From contig CM076944.1 of the NCBI GenBank assembly GCA_039566865.1, positions 19,800,501 to 19,864,500 of the forward strand: DNA of 64,000 nucleotides, given 5' to 3'. Positions 23,242-33,297 of the stretch are shown here, piece after piece. Each line of letters opens with the position of its first letter. The first letter of the stretch is position 1. Both the position numbers and the translations under genes were made by a program. The notes below the pieces were generated by a model. The model had not been told where the DNA came from. It saw only the letters and a list, made by a program, of their open reading frames with translations, and searched no databases. The DNA is from Aurelia coerulea. Taxonomy: Eukaryota > Cnidaria > Scyphozoa > Semaeostomeae > Ulmaridae.

Positions 23242-25228
23242 CCAAGGTATATTTCAGAAACTTTTTGCTGAAGCCTTCTGCAACCTATTGTGAGACTGTT
23301 TTACGCTAAAAACCTGCACTAACTATTTTGTAATAATTTCAATCACTAATATTTCTGCTGTCAATACTATGGTTAACAAAGCATAAACGTTTCATCAAGT
23401 TTCGGTTATTCTTTATCTTAAAATGCGCGAGTTTTCTGCCGTTATCTTCAGGGGAACTTTGCAATTTTTTCTAGAATGTTCTTCGGTCGGGGAAACTCAA
23501 GAAACGAACACAAATTATTCTCGCAAAGAAAAACACCCACAAAGGCTTCTCAAAACTATAAATAATTCTCCTAAAAATATGCAGTTATCCACAAAACTCT
23601 TATGACACATTTGTTTCGTAAGATTGAAAATAGTTCCTGTTTAAGCAGCTTTTGTGATTTTAAACTTCATAAGGAAAGATAAATTGATCGGCACTTTGCA
23701 AGAACGAAGAAACTTTTTCAAGGTTCAAGCCTCTTTGACAAATTTACTATAATTTGCATAGAATTTCAAATACGAATACTTCTGCTATTAATAGAGGAAT
23801 GTTTCATGAAATTTCGGTATCTTTTCCACATCGAATGTGTGAGTTTTCTCATAACTTTTTGCCGGGTCGAAGTGCTTACCTCAAGCTCCTTTTTTGTTTT
23901 GCTCAGGCCATAAAGGAATCCTGTGTTTCAAGATTTAAATTCGCCAAACAGTAAGTCTTCCAGGGTCTTCCTAAAGCAAGTTGGCAAACAAACATATGCA
24001 TCCTTTCCCTTCAAAACTCTTTCGTACAGTGCCTTTTGAGATCATCTTTATTCTGTCCGTAGCTACGATGATAACAACCTCCATTTTGGCAAAAAGCTAC
24101 GCGAAAGCACTGTCTTCTTGACACGGTGACCAAGGGCACCGACAATTCCGAAAACTACCGAAAATTTTACCGAAAACTCAAAAGTTTACGCGGGAAATGT
24201 AAATGAGCCAATCACAGCCGAGCAGCCCCGAATGCTGCAATCTGATTGTAACGTCAGGAACTTGACGTGAAAACGAGTTTTTGTCCTGATTTTGAGTTAG
24301 TTTGATTATGAGTCCCTGTTTGAGAGAGCGATTCCATTCAATTCAATTAGTAATTCTACTCAATTGCGAGCGAAAAATAGGGACGAACTGTAATAAGTCT
24401 AGTCCAAACATCAGCTTCCATCTTGTTTGCTCTACAAACTGCGCGATGCGCTGTGAAGGAGGCTGGTTATCAGAAAGAAAAGCGCGTTCTCGTGCAAAGA
24501 GCTGACAGGAAACTCGGCATTGGAAAATTTCAAGAAGATTATATCACAAGGCGAAGACGTTCCAGAATGCAAAACCCGAATTTTTTTGTGTGAAAAAGTA
24601 GACATTATAAAAATTCTATCGTCCTGAAGGGGTCCAGTAATCTTAATGAATGTTTTCCTTGCAGATGGACCATATTGTTCAGCCAATACGCACATCGGTA
24701 AAGATTGCTGCAAAAAAGCCGAAACCTGACGTTACCACAAAGACTTTAAATGATGCTGGTGACAATTTTAAACCAAAGGTACAGTTCACTAGCTTTCATC
24801 TGTTTCTTAAAATCATTGGTTGTTAATTCTTCGATGGATGCCAATGCAGCTTTTCATCTAAATGGCATCGTTGGGAGAGTTTTGAAATTCCTGCAAATTT
24901 ATTCACTTTAATGTTACTCTGCTTTCCGCTCTGATGAGCATGGAAAGCCAGTCTTTAAGAAATCCTCCCCTCCAGAAGCTTATTAATTTCTCTAGGACAA
25001 TTTAGTCTACCGAAATTCTGTAAAGAATATGGTAGTATTCGTATTCTTGGCAATCGAAAGATATATCAACCCTGTTACTACGGGGGGGGGGGGTGGGGTA
25101 CAAAATGCCCGCGGCAAAGTTTATTTGATGCAGTGTCGCCAGTTTGAGAGATTAAGATCTAAAACTTTGGGAATTTTCCGGAAATTTAATAGTCTAATTA
25201 ACATTTAAATTTTTTTTGTTAATATGGT
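23242..25228. other. Possible 5' region of a host gene, otherwise unassigned
   Basis: Two loosely similar stretches (about 23335-23450 and 23762-23870) suggest an old duplication. The segment 24130-24290 has a CCAAT-type word (GAGCCAATCACAG) and TGACGT words upstream of the exon candidate at 24665. No TATA box was evident. Poly-G at 25080-25093. Confidence 0.35.
24665..24778 (+). CDS. Candidate first coding exon of an unknown gene
   Basis: The sequence TTTTCCTTGCAG ends at 24664, is followed at once by ATG, and an open frame of exactly 38 codons ends at AAACCAAAG|GTACAG. The acceptor, start and donor fit an exon in phase 0. The product begins MDHIVQPIRTSVKIAAKK and is lysine-rich with no recognised domain. 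No downstream partner exon was found in the next kilobases, which the foldback transposon occupies, so an intron would have to span that element. It could still be a chance arrangement. Confidence 0.35.
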
Positions 25229-25340
25229 ACCGGGTGAGTCAGAAAAAAGGAACCCCGTTTGAACGGTTATAAGTTCCCGAAGAAGCAAGCCAAAAACTTA
25301 GTATTTGTTTCACTGTACAGTCGACATGTCAAATTGGATT

Positions 25341-26614
25341 TTAACCCTATCCAGACTGGGGGGGGGCTCATTCAGCCCCCCCCCCACCTACTTAACTGAG
25401 CACTGCTCCAAATTGGTTCAACGAACCAGGAAATGGTCTTTTGACTTTTAGTTTCTATCCTTTTGAAGTGTGAATTTGTGTGAAACTTTGAAAAAAAAAT
25501 TCAGGGGGTGGGGGGTGGCTGTTTTTTTCAGAGTGGTCGGGGCCAACTTTTAGGTAAGCTGCTTTTGGATGTAATTCCAGATCACCTCATAATCCTTTGA
25601 TAGTGTCCTTTTTCAGTTGTGAACTTATAATTCATAAGGTCTCTTTAATTTTTTCCAGGAACAATAGAACAATTTTGTGTCACGTGACCTCATCAATGAC
25701 GTCATCTTTAAGAAAATGGCAAAAAAATAGTTAGCGGTCTTTCTGCAAGGATATTTTGACCCCAAATGTTTTACAGTGGCAATAAATAGGCTAAAACTGA
25801 TCAACAGGGTTGTTTCCACCTAAGCTGTGCAATTTTGTTTGAATTTTGTGCATCATTAGTCGCAAACGGTATAAGATTCCCCGGGGGTATCCTCAGATAG
25901 TACTACTCACGATCAGTTTTCATGCATATCTTGAGAATTTGTTTTACAGTGAGAATTTTTTGACTTGAAAGTGTTTAGTTTGTCAAGATATTATCAAAAT
26001 TTCACCAAATAACTATCTTCAACCCCTTATTTCCACCTTCCTTCTTCTTTCCAACTCATTTGCTTACTACTGGGAAAAAATGCTGATGTCAGCATTTTTT
26101 GCAATAATTAAAACAAAAGTTTCAAAAGGAAAAATGAAGTATGCAACGATCACTTATCATCGAAGTAGTTGTCATCGTAATATATGGAGAAATTCTCCTT
26201 TATAGCTGCATTTTTCATTTTTCAGAAAAACAAGATTTTTAATCTCTGTGTCCGCCATCTTGGATTTGCGAAAATCAAATTTTTCACTTTATAAGTATAT
26301 TTTCACCTTCTAACAATGCTTTAATTGGCATAATTTGGTTTCATGAATCAATCTTAGAAAATTATAAAGATTTAAAAAAAAGTTGTTTTTTTTCATTTTT
26401 TTCGTGGACACGTGCCAGTTGGTCTTGAATAATTATGACGTCATATCTATTTTAAGAAATTTTTTTGTGAGAAATGATAGATCATAAGCACGGCTACCTG
26501 CATGGTGAGTTTCGTCTTCGTAAGTGAAGGAATGGCGATTTTAGAGAGGGGGGGGCTGAATGAGCCCCCCCCAGTCTTCTAGTAGCTCAAAAAGCCCAGT
26601 CTGGATAGGGTTAA
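25341..26614. mobile_element. piggyBac-like MITE nested in foldback left arm
   Basis: TTAA target duplications (25341-25344 and 26611-26614) flank a 1266 bp element with ends CCCTATCCAGACTGGG on both sides. TTAA plus a CCC/CCCT terminus is diagnostic of the piggyBac superfamily. A second inverted motif, about GACTGGGGGGGG-CTCATTCAGCC, is contiguous with the left TIR but separated from the right TIR by about 23 bases. There is no transposase gene inside; the 64-codon minus frame is not meaningful. The interior is AT-rich. Confidence 0.85.
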
Positions 26615-27425
26615 ACTTCACCTGGTCAAAATCGCGCTTCGTTGGGAAATTATTCACGATTTTCCAAAAAGGAGCCCTTCCAAAAACCTCCAAAAACGGA
26701 CAAAAACATTGAACAGATTTCGACGTTTTTTCAGCGTTGCCATGATGACAAGAGCAAATGTAATTGTCTTGGGAAAATGCAATACGCAAAACCAAAATTT
26801 TGTACTCTTGGGGTCACAACATTCCAATCCTTTAAAATCAGCATGGAAAGGCGCGTTTCATTTCAATAAAATGACTTTTATGATCTTATTGAAAGGGTTG
26901 CTCATTGTTTTATTAGATTCGTACGTTGGGTGTGAATATTTGAAAGTAGCTAAAAGGCACCTGTTATTTCCCTCGCTTGACGGTTGAGCGGCTTGTTGTG
27001 ATAGGCCTAAGCTGTCAATTCTCAATTTTGTTGTGTTCAGTCAAAACAGTTTAATTGTGCCAACATCATTCTGCTTAATTAAGAAATATTTGACCAAAGA
27101 AACGACATTTGACGTGACAAATGTTAAGTCCTGAGACGCCTGACGCCCAAAATACCTCCAGGAATCGTCACCGTTTAGCGGCGCAATTACGCAATGCACA
27201 AGCCGAGTGTCGTCTTACTACATTATTCCTCAATTGATAAGTAAATAAGAACGCTCGAATTTCGAGAGACATTTCGGTACCCGTTGTTTCAGCAGATGAT
27301 TTTCAAAAAAGGAATGCAACTGTCTTTTGACTCACGCACCCTCTCAAGATTTTGGAGAATTCTTGTTGTGCGGCGACGACCACTATTTTCCTTGTTCCGA
27401 TCATACAGTGGCCCATACGTGCCAT

Positions 27426-28300
27426 CTGGTTTATAGTTTTGCGACTGGTTTATAGTTTTGTGACGACTTTTGTGACGACTTTTGTGACGAGTTTCTTCCA
27501 GGGGGCAAGCTGCTTATTACATTCTCCAAGGAACAATAGAGACTCAATATGATCCATTGTATTCTATTATAAATTTTACCCCCTGAAATCACAACATTTC
27601 CTCTCTGGTTTATAGTTTTGCGACTGGTTTATAGTTTTGCGACTGGTTTATAGTTTTGTGACGACTTTTGTGACGAGTTTCTTCCAGGGGGCAACTTGCT
27701 TATTATATTCTCCAAGGAACAATAGAGACTCAATAGGATCCATTGTATTCTAATATAAATTTTACCCCCTGAAACCATAACATTTCCTCTCTGGTTTATA
27801 GTTTTGCGACTGGTTTATAGTTTTGTGACGACTTTTCTGACGACTTTTTGACGAGCTTCTTCCAGGGGGCAAGCTGCTTTTTACATTATCCAAGGAACAA
27901 TAGAGACTCAGTAGGATCTATTGTATTCTGATATAAATTTTACCCCCTGAAATCTCAATATTTCTTTTCTGGTTTATAGTTTTGCGACTGGTTTATAGTT
28001 TTGTGACGACTTCTCTGACGACTTTTCTGACGACTTTTCTGGCGACTTTTCAGACGAGTTTCTTTCAGGGGGCACTGTCGCTCATTACATTCTCCAGGGA
28101 ACAATCTAGTCTCAATAGCATGCATTGTATTCTATTATAAATTTCACCCCCTGAAATCACAACATTTCCTCTCTGGTTTATAGTTTTGCGACTGGTTTAT
28201 AGTTTTGCGACTGGTTTATAGTTTTGCGACTGGTTTATAGTTTTGTGACGACTTTTGTGACGACTTTTGTGACGAGTTCCTTCCAGGGGGCACTGTCGAA
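27426..28300 (+). repeat. Foldback left-arm tandem array, 5 units
   Basis: Units of 178-204 bp begin with CTGGTTTATAGTTTTGCGAC at about 27426, 27604, 27791, 27969 and 28173. Each contains a variable number of TTTTGTGACGAC 12-mers, then TTCCAGGGGGCA, ACATTCTCCAAGGAACAATAG and TTTTACCCCCTGAAAT. The number of inner 12-mers differs between units. Confidence 0.9.
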
Positions 28301-28334
28301 GCCACATGTTTTACTTTTCAAAATGGCGGAGCAT

Positions 28335-28590
28335 TACCGTAAAAGCTCTATCAAGCTCCGGGCGGGGGGGGGGGCTTATTTTATTTTGGACATTCCAGAG
28401 GGGGATTAGAAGAGAGGGGACTTTATTCAGAAAATTAAATGACAATGATATACCGTATATAATAACTTTTTAAGAGTCTGGCTTAATAGAGAGGGGGGGG
28501 GGATTATTTAAGATTTTGGCTAAGAGGGATGGGGCTTATTAGAGAGGGGTTTAATCGAGAGGGGGGGGGCTGAATAGAGCTTTTACGGTA
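28335..28590. mobile_element. TACCGTAAAAGCTCTAT MITE, left-arm copy
   Basis: Ends TACCGTAAAAGCTCTAT (28335) and ATAGAGCTTTTACGGTA (ending 28590) are perfect inverted repeats of 17 bp. The interior has repeated G8-G11 runs followed by CTTATT or ATTATT. A mirrored copy lies at 28950-29199 in the right arm, so this MITE was in the arm before the arms were duplicated, or is part of the arm. Confidence 0.8.
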
Positions 28591-28949
28591 CTTTTCGGGG
28601 GACCAAGGTTGGTTGTCTAAAGAACGTTCTCACCCGAAAAAGCGTACTAGATTTTTTCAGAACAAAAATATTTTTACAGTTTTTGAAAACAAAAGGAGCC
28701 AAACAAACAAATGAAGCTCCAGTACTATGAAAAAGTAACTGAAGAAACTTCTCAACATCCTCAACATATTTATATTGTATTTTCATTTCTTTCCGAGGGG
28801 TATCTCACTCCAAAAAAGCTTTTGCAAAAATCCTTTGCTTCGAAGAAAAATCCATCAAAAACTGTCAAATATTTTTGTTCTGAAAAAATCTAAGTACACT
28901 TTTCAAGAGAGAAAGTTCTTTAGACAAACAACTTTGGTCCACCGGTAAG

Positions 28950-29199
28950 TACCGTAAAAGCTCTATTTACCTCCCCTCCTCTCTATCAAACCCCTCTCTA
29001 TAAGCCCCTTCCCTCTTAGCCAAAATCTTAAATAATCCCCCTCCCTATTAAGCCCCACTCTGGAGTTGAGTCTGCACGCAGGCTAGTATATCATTGTCAT
29101 TTGATTGTGAATAAAGCCCCCTCTCTTCTAACCCCCCTCTACAATGTCCGAAATTAAATACCCCCCCCCCCCCCGGAGCTTGATAGAGCTTCTACGGTA
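28950..29199. mobile_element. TACCGTAAAAGCTCTAT MITE, right-arm copy
   Basis: Inverted counterpart of 28335-28590. One end keeps TACCGTAAAAGCTCTAT; the other reads ATAGAGCTTCTACGGTA with one substitution. Confidence 0.8.
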
Positions 29200-29229
29200 A
29201 TGCTCCGCCATTTTGAATAATAAAACATG

Positions 29230-29945
29230 TGGCTTCGACAGTGCCCCCTGGAAGGAACTCGTCACAAAAGTCGTCACAAAAGTCGTCACAAAAGTCGTCA
29301 CAAAACTATAAACCAGTCGCTAAACTATAAACCAGTCGCAAAACTATAAACCAGAGAGGAAATGTTGTGATTTCAGGGGGTAAAATTTATAATAGAATAC
29401 AGTGGATCCTATTGAGTCTCTATTGTTCCTTGGAGAATGTAATAAGCAGCTTGCCCCCTGGAACGAACTCGCCACAAAAGTCGTCACAAAAGTCGTCACA
29501 AAACTATAAACCAGTCGCAAAACTATAAACCAGTCGCAAAACTATAAACCAGAAAGGAAATTTTGTGATTTCAGGGGGTAAAATTTATAGTAGAATGCAA
29601 TGAATTCTATTGAGTCTCTATTGTTCCTTGGAGAATATATTAAGCAGCTTGCCCCCTGGAAGAAACTCGTCACAAAAGTCGTCACAAAAGTCGTCACAAA
29701 ACTATAAACCAGTCGCAAAACTATAAACCAGTCGCAAAACTATAAACCAGAGAGGAAATGTTGTGATTTCAGGGGGAAAAATTTATAATAGAATACAATG
29801 GATCCTATTGAGTCTCTATTGTTCCTTCGAGAATGTAATAAACAGTTTGCCCCCTGGAGAAAACTCGTCACAAAACTCGTCACAAAAGTCGTCAGAAAAG
29901 TCGTCACAAAACTATAAACCAGTCGCAAAACTATAAACCAGATGG
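29230..29945 (-). repeat. Foldback right-arm tandem array, 4 units
   Basis: Reverse complement of the left-arm units, with CTATAAACCAG junctions near 29350, 29551, 29745 and 29940. It has one unit fewer than the left arm, so the arrays have changed copy number since the arms formed. Confidence 0.88.
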
Positions 29946-30145
29946 CACGTATGGGCCACCGTACGATCAAGACAAGTGCCATGCTCTTGAAACTTTCGGA
30001 ATAATTTCTTAATAGACGACTTAACAGGAGCTGAAAAGTCAGGCCAATACATCCGCCAACGGCGAATAACTTCAGCAGCATTTCCTCCTGTTCGAACCAT
30101 TTCATTGCAAACCCAAACTCTTTGCTCTGTGGTTAAACGTGGCAT
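29912..30145 (-). pseudogene. DUF4817-like transposase HTH remnant
   Basis: A 77-codon minus-strand frame starts MPRLTTEQRVWVCNEMVRTG and continues with AAEVIRRWRMYW and SSIKKLFRKFQEHGTCLDRT. This fits the N-terminal helix-turn-helix domain (DUF4817 type) found in some eukaryotic mariner/IS630-related transposases: an EQR start, a helix with RR.RR.., then KK..KF...G.. before the basic linker. The frame runs directly into the arm tandem repeats and stops (LVYSFATGL), so all catalytic parts are gone. It is found only in the right arm, outside the symmetric part. Confidence 0.6.
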
Positions 30146-31310
30146 TTTTGAAAGGGAAGTTTGGAAGTGGTCAGGCAGTTTTATACCTTTTTATGTCACA
30201 AAGAAACCTTTTTGATAAAACTCATCCCTATCCTGTTTGCACGGGAAAATAAGTCTTAGGATACCTGACAAATGAAAGAGACACCAACAAGGAAATTCTT
30301 TACCAGCATGGGAATAACTTCAAATTTTCAAATGTAACCGAGGGGTGTATCACTCTGTAAAAATCTCGTACACCCTTGGCAAAAATCCTTTTGTTTTCAA
30401 GAAAAATCCCTGAAAAATCCCTAAAAATCCTATTGTTTTAAAAAATCTCGAACGCCATTTCGGAAGAGTGATACACCCCTGGAATGTAACCCTAAAAAAG
30501 GAACAAAGAGTTGGAAACGTGTCTAATCTAAGCGTCGTATCGTAGAACTTGACAGAGAATTCTTCAAAATCTCATGCTTCAATTAATAAACTGATTCAAT
30601 CACGGTTTAACGATTGGCCTAGAACCAAAAATTTTAATTTCTAACGGCAGCACAATGATTAAAAGTAACTTATGGCGTTGGAATTGGAGATTATTCTCAC
30701 GGGTTGCAAATTAAGATGACTGTCCTAGGTTTGCCATCATTACCCTCGTATCTACCGCTTCGACCATTTATATTGGGTAGCCGTTTGGTTTTAGACGGGA
30801 AACACCTAGAATCACGTCAGTTTAGGCCTATCACAACAAGCCGCTCAACCGTCAAGCGAGGGAAATACCGGGCGTCTTTTAGCCGCTTTCAAATATTCAC
30901 ACCCAACGCACGAATCTGATAAAACAATGAGCAACCCTTTCAATAAGATCATAAAAGTCATTTTATTGAAATGAAACGAGCCTTTCCATGCTGATTTTAA
31001 AGGATTGGAATATTGTGACCCCAAGAGTACAAAATTTTGGTTTTGCGCATTGCATTTTCCCAAGACAATTACATGTGCTCTTGTCATCATTGCAACGCTG
31101 AAAAAACGTCGAAATCTGTTCAATGTTTTTGTCCGTTTTTGGAGGTTTTTGGAAGGGCTCCTTTTTGGAAAATCGTGAATAGTTTCCCATCGAAGCGACC
31201 GATTTTGACCAGGTGAACTGTACAGTGAAACAAATACTAAGTTTTTGGCTTGCTTCTTCGGGAACTTATAACTGTTCAAACGGGGTTCCTTTTTTCTGAC
31301 TCACCCGGTA

Positions 31311-32395
31311 GATACTGATCATGTCACCATCCTCTTTTCAACATGCCACCATTTGATAGCTCTCAATAAGAGCTTTCAGGTGATGTATAATTTTATCAAT
31401 TTTTGATGACGTCAGCAATTTTAACGTTCATGACGTCATCAAAGTTTAGGACGTCATATAGATAATAACAAAATGTATTAGATAACCTTAACTGGCCAGA
31501 ATTGGTTCTACGAATCGTCATGAATAATTTTAAGGCATTTTAGAGTATTTCCAACAGTAATTAGGGGTTTAAACTAGCTGTTAATAGAATTAAGTGAGTG
31601 CAGCTCAGAAGAATAGGTAGTATAAGACCAGTTATGTGCCCCCATAAGGGCGGTTTTGCACGGGAAGTTTCGAGTTTGAGAACAATCCAACTGTTTGCAT
31701 ATCTCAAGACAGCTTAGCATGACTCAAACTCCAGTGCAAGTTAGTATGATATCACTCTCAGTTCAAATATTAAATCTTGTGCTCCGACCATGCATGCAGC
31801 AACATTTTTGTTTACCTGCTCTGCATCCCATATATTTAGCTCCTGTTCAAAGGCTAGAATGTTGATGCGTGGCTAAGTGGCTACATCTTATGTTTTGCTT
31901 TGATCCTGGATGTAACCATGAAGTTACAACAGATTTGATTTGTTCACAGAAGTTCTTATTGTCTTTGATAGGGTGAAATAACAATAGAAAATTGTAGCCT
32001 ACACATTACTGATTCAAATTATGTAGTTTGATTATGCAAGTGCAGTGAGGCATGCAGAAGTATCCTGCATTCCTTTGCCAATCAAAACAATGGCGAGTCT
32101 GTCGTTCAAGATTCGAGCATTGTTTAATGGCAATTACAACCACCTGATTGAATTTGATTGTAGAGTCATAATTGTTTGATTGCCAAAACGACGCTGCAGG
32201 TAAAGATACCTTTCCAATGACGCACTGCAATTGTTGTGTTTTATCCCATCACAAACAGCTCCTCGGAAAGTCTGTGGAGTCTTATTTGAAAACCAAATAC
32301 ATTTGCAATGAAACACGTAGGCCTACCAGTATATGAAATCCCTTTCTTCCTGTCAGTTCCTGTCAACCTGTAGTTTCAGCCAGCTTTCCTACCGA
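31311..32395. other. Unassigned 1.1 kb with CRE-like words
   Basis: No coding sequence recognised. TGACGTCA octamers lie at 31407-31414 and 31431-31438, with GACGTCAT near 31450. This is a cluster of CREB/ATF-type words, which may be regulatory or part of a repeat. The small MITE at 32069-32190 lies here. Confidence 0.4.
32069..32190. mobile_element. MITE related to 23112-23241
   Basis: CCTTTGCCAATCAAAACAAT near 32072 and ATTGTTTGATTGCCAAAACG near 32171 form diverged terminal inverted repeats of the same type as 23112-23241. About 120 bp long. Confidence 0.6.
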
Positions 32396-32612
32396 AAGCG
32401 TGGGGTGAGTGGCCGAGCGGCTTAATGTGGGGTGAGTGGCCAAGCGGCTTAATCAGTTACCGTCAGGAGACTGAAGTTAAGCTTGGTCGAGTGAGGTCAA
32501 ACTCCGGATGGGTGACCTCGGAGGCTTGACTTCGCAACTCACCTCGCCGTCCTTCGGAAGGGACGTTAAACTAGGGGTCCCGTGCATGGATGCGGCATGC
32601 ACAGTGGGCTTA
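32396..32612 (+). mobile_element. 5S-rRNA-related SINE
   Basis: GAAGTTAAGC (32473-32482) and GGATGGGTGACC (32506-32517), at the right spacing, match the internal promoter (box A and box C) of 5S rRNA, with GGTCGAG between them. A tRNA-like word GTGGCCGAGCGGCTTAA precedes it and is duplicated (about 32410 and 32437). Downstream CCTTCGGAAGGGACGTTAAA and GGTCCCGTGCATGG look like a SINE body. This suggests a pol III-transcribed SINE rather than a real 5S gene. No tail or target duplication was identified. Confidence 0.65.
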
Positions 32613-32926
32613 AATTAGCTTTAAAGGTCAGATAAACCCAAATGATATTTTTATTGATTTTCACTATTTATGACCCGGAGATTTCAACAATTCAAACGAG
32701 ATTTCAAAATGAGCTGCGGAACCTGTCGAAATCGACCATTGAATTCCGTTTTTCAGCCAAATTTTCCAAAAAAAACCGCGCAAGCAAAAGAGCCTGGAAC
32801 TAGCCGAGGCGTGACGCGAAGTGAGTCATAGAGCTGTGAGAGAATGGAAGAGTCAGTGTGTACTCACTGAAAGTCAAGTCACGAAAGTTAGAAACAACAA
32901 CTTTTATTAACTTGTCGCAGAGCAAA
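32613..32926. other. Unassigned spacer
   Basis: Nothing recognised. A pyrimidine tract and AG near 32918-32920 could be an acceptor for the THAP-like segment that follows. Confidence 0.35.
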
Positions 32927-33297
32927 ACGCCGAGAAAGTGTATAGTTTATCGTTGTGGAGAGTCAGCTTGTGCAGAGAAGAATGTATGTGCTCATCATTC
33001 CTAACTTTGGAGCTGACAGACCGCTTGCAGTGAGCTGTGGACTGACTCATGGAGAGGAGGACATGGAAGAACTGCAGAGCAGCAAAAACATCGGGTATCT
33101 GCACAAAGTATTTCAATCCCAACGACTTTGAACAGTCCACTACAAGTGCATCAGGTGGCTCCCAGAGCCCATCTCTGAGAATTCTTCGGCGTGCTGAACA
33201 TGGAATTAGTTCATATCGAACGATACACTCACCGAAGATGATCACATCGGAAATTGCCACATCAAAACCAGGCCAAGTGATCGTTCTCATGGACAGG
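32927..33297 (+). pseudogene. Dead THAP-type zinc finger exon
   Basis: Codons from 32927 read (ACG)-PRKCIVYRC, like the start of a THAP domain (M-x-x-x-C-x(2-4)-C) with ATG changed to ACG. KNVCAHHS leads into a frame break. In the next frame TLELTDRLQ is followed by two TGA stops, then MERRTWKNCRAAKTSGICTK and YFNPNDFEQ, matching the THAP second half (W..., C-S/T-x-H/Y-F-x-x-x-D-F). The histidine ligand of C2CH appears replaced by Tyr. The open frame then runs to a good donor ACAG|GTAAGG at 33297/33298. THAP domains bind DNA in transcription factors and P-element-type transposases. The overlapping 138-codon minus frame looks like a shadow. Confidence 0.45.

Larger units (their letters stand above)
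25230..31308. mobile_element. 6.1 kb foldback DNA transposon (TA target site)
   Basis: The element is flanked by TA (25228-25229 and 31309-31310) and has perfect outer ends CCGGGTGAGTCAGAAAAAAG on both strands. The outer arms 25230-27012 and 30831-31308 match in inverted orientation once the nested insertion 25345-26610 is removed. The inner arms (about 27390-28690 and 28845-29970) are also inverted copies of each other and contain tandem repeats. The centre of symmetry is near 28770. Long inverted arms built from tandem repeats are the hallmark of Foldback-type elements. The only transposase trace is the HTH remnant at 29912-30145. Similar open frames in both arms (26642-26869 and 30963-31190) mirror arm identity and are not independent genes. 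Confidence 0.85.

Noticed and set aside
30845..31279. 144-codon minus frame, also present in the left foldback arm
   Set aside because: Conserved between arms only because the arms are near-identical DNA; no domain, and a second frame over the same bases is equally open.
32440..32520. Real tRNA or 5S rRNA gene
   Set aside because: Only the internal promoter parts match; the remainder does not fold as tRNA or 5S, so a SINE is more likely.
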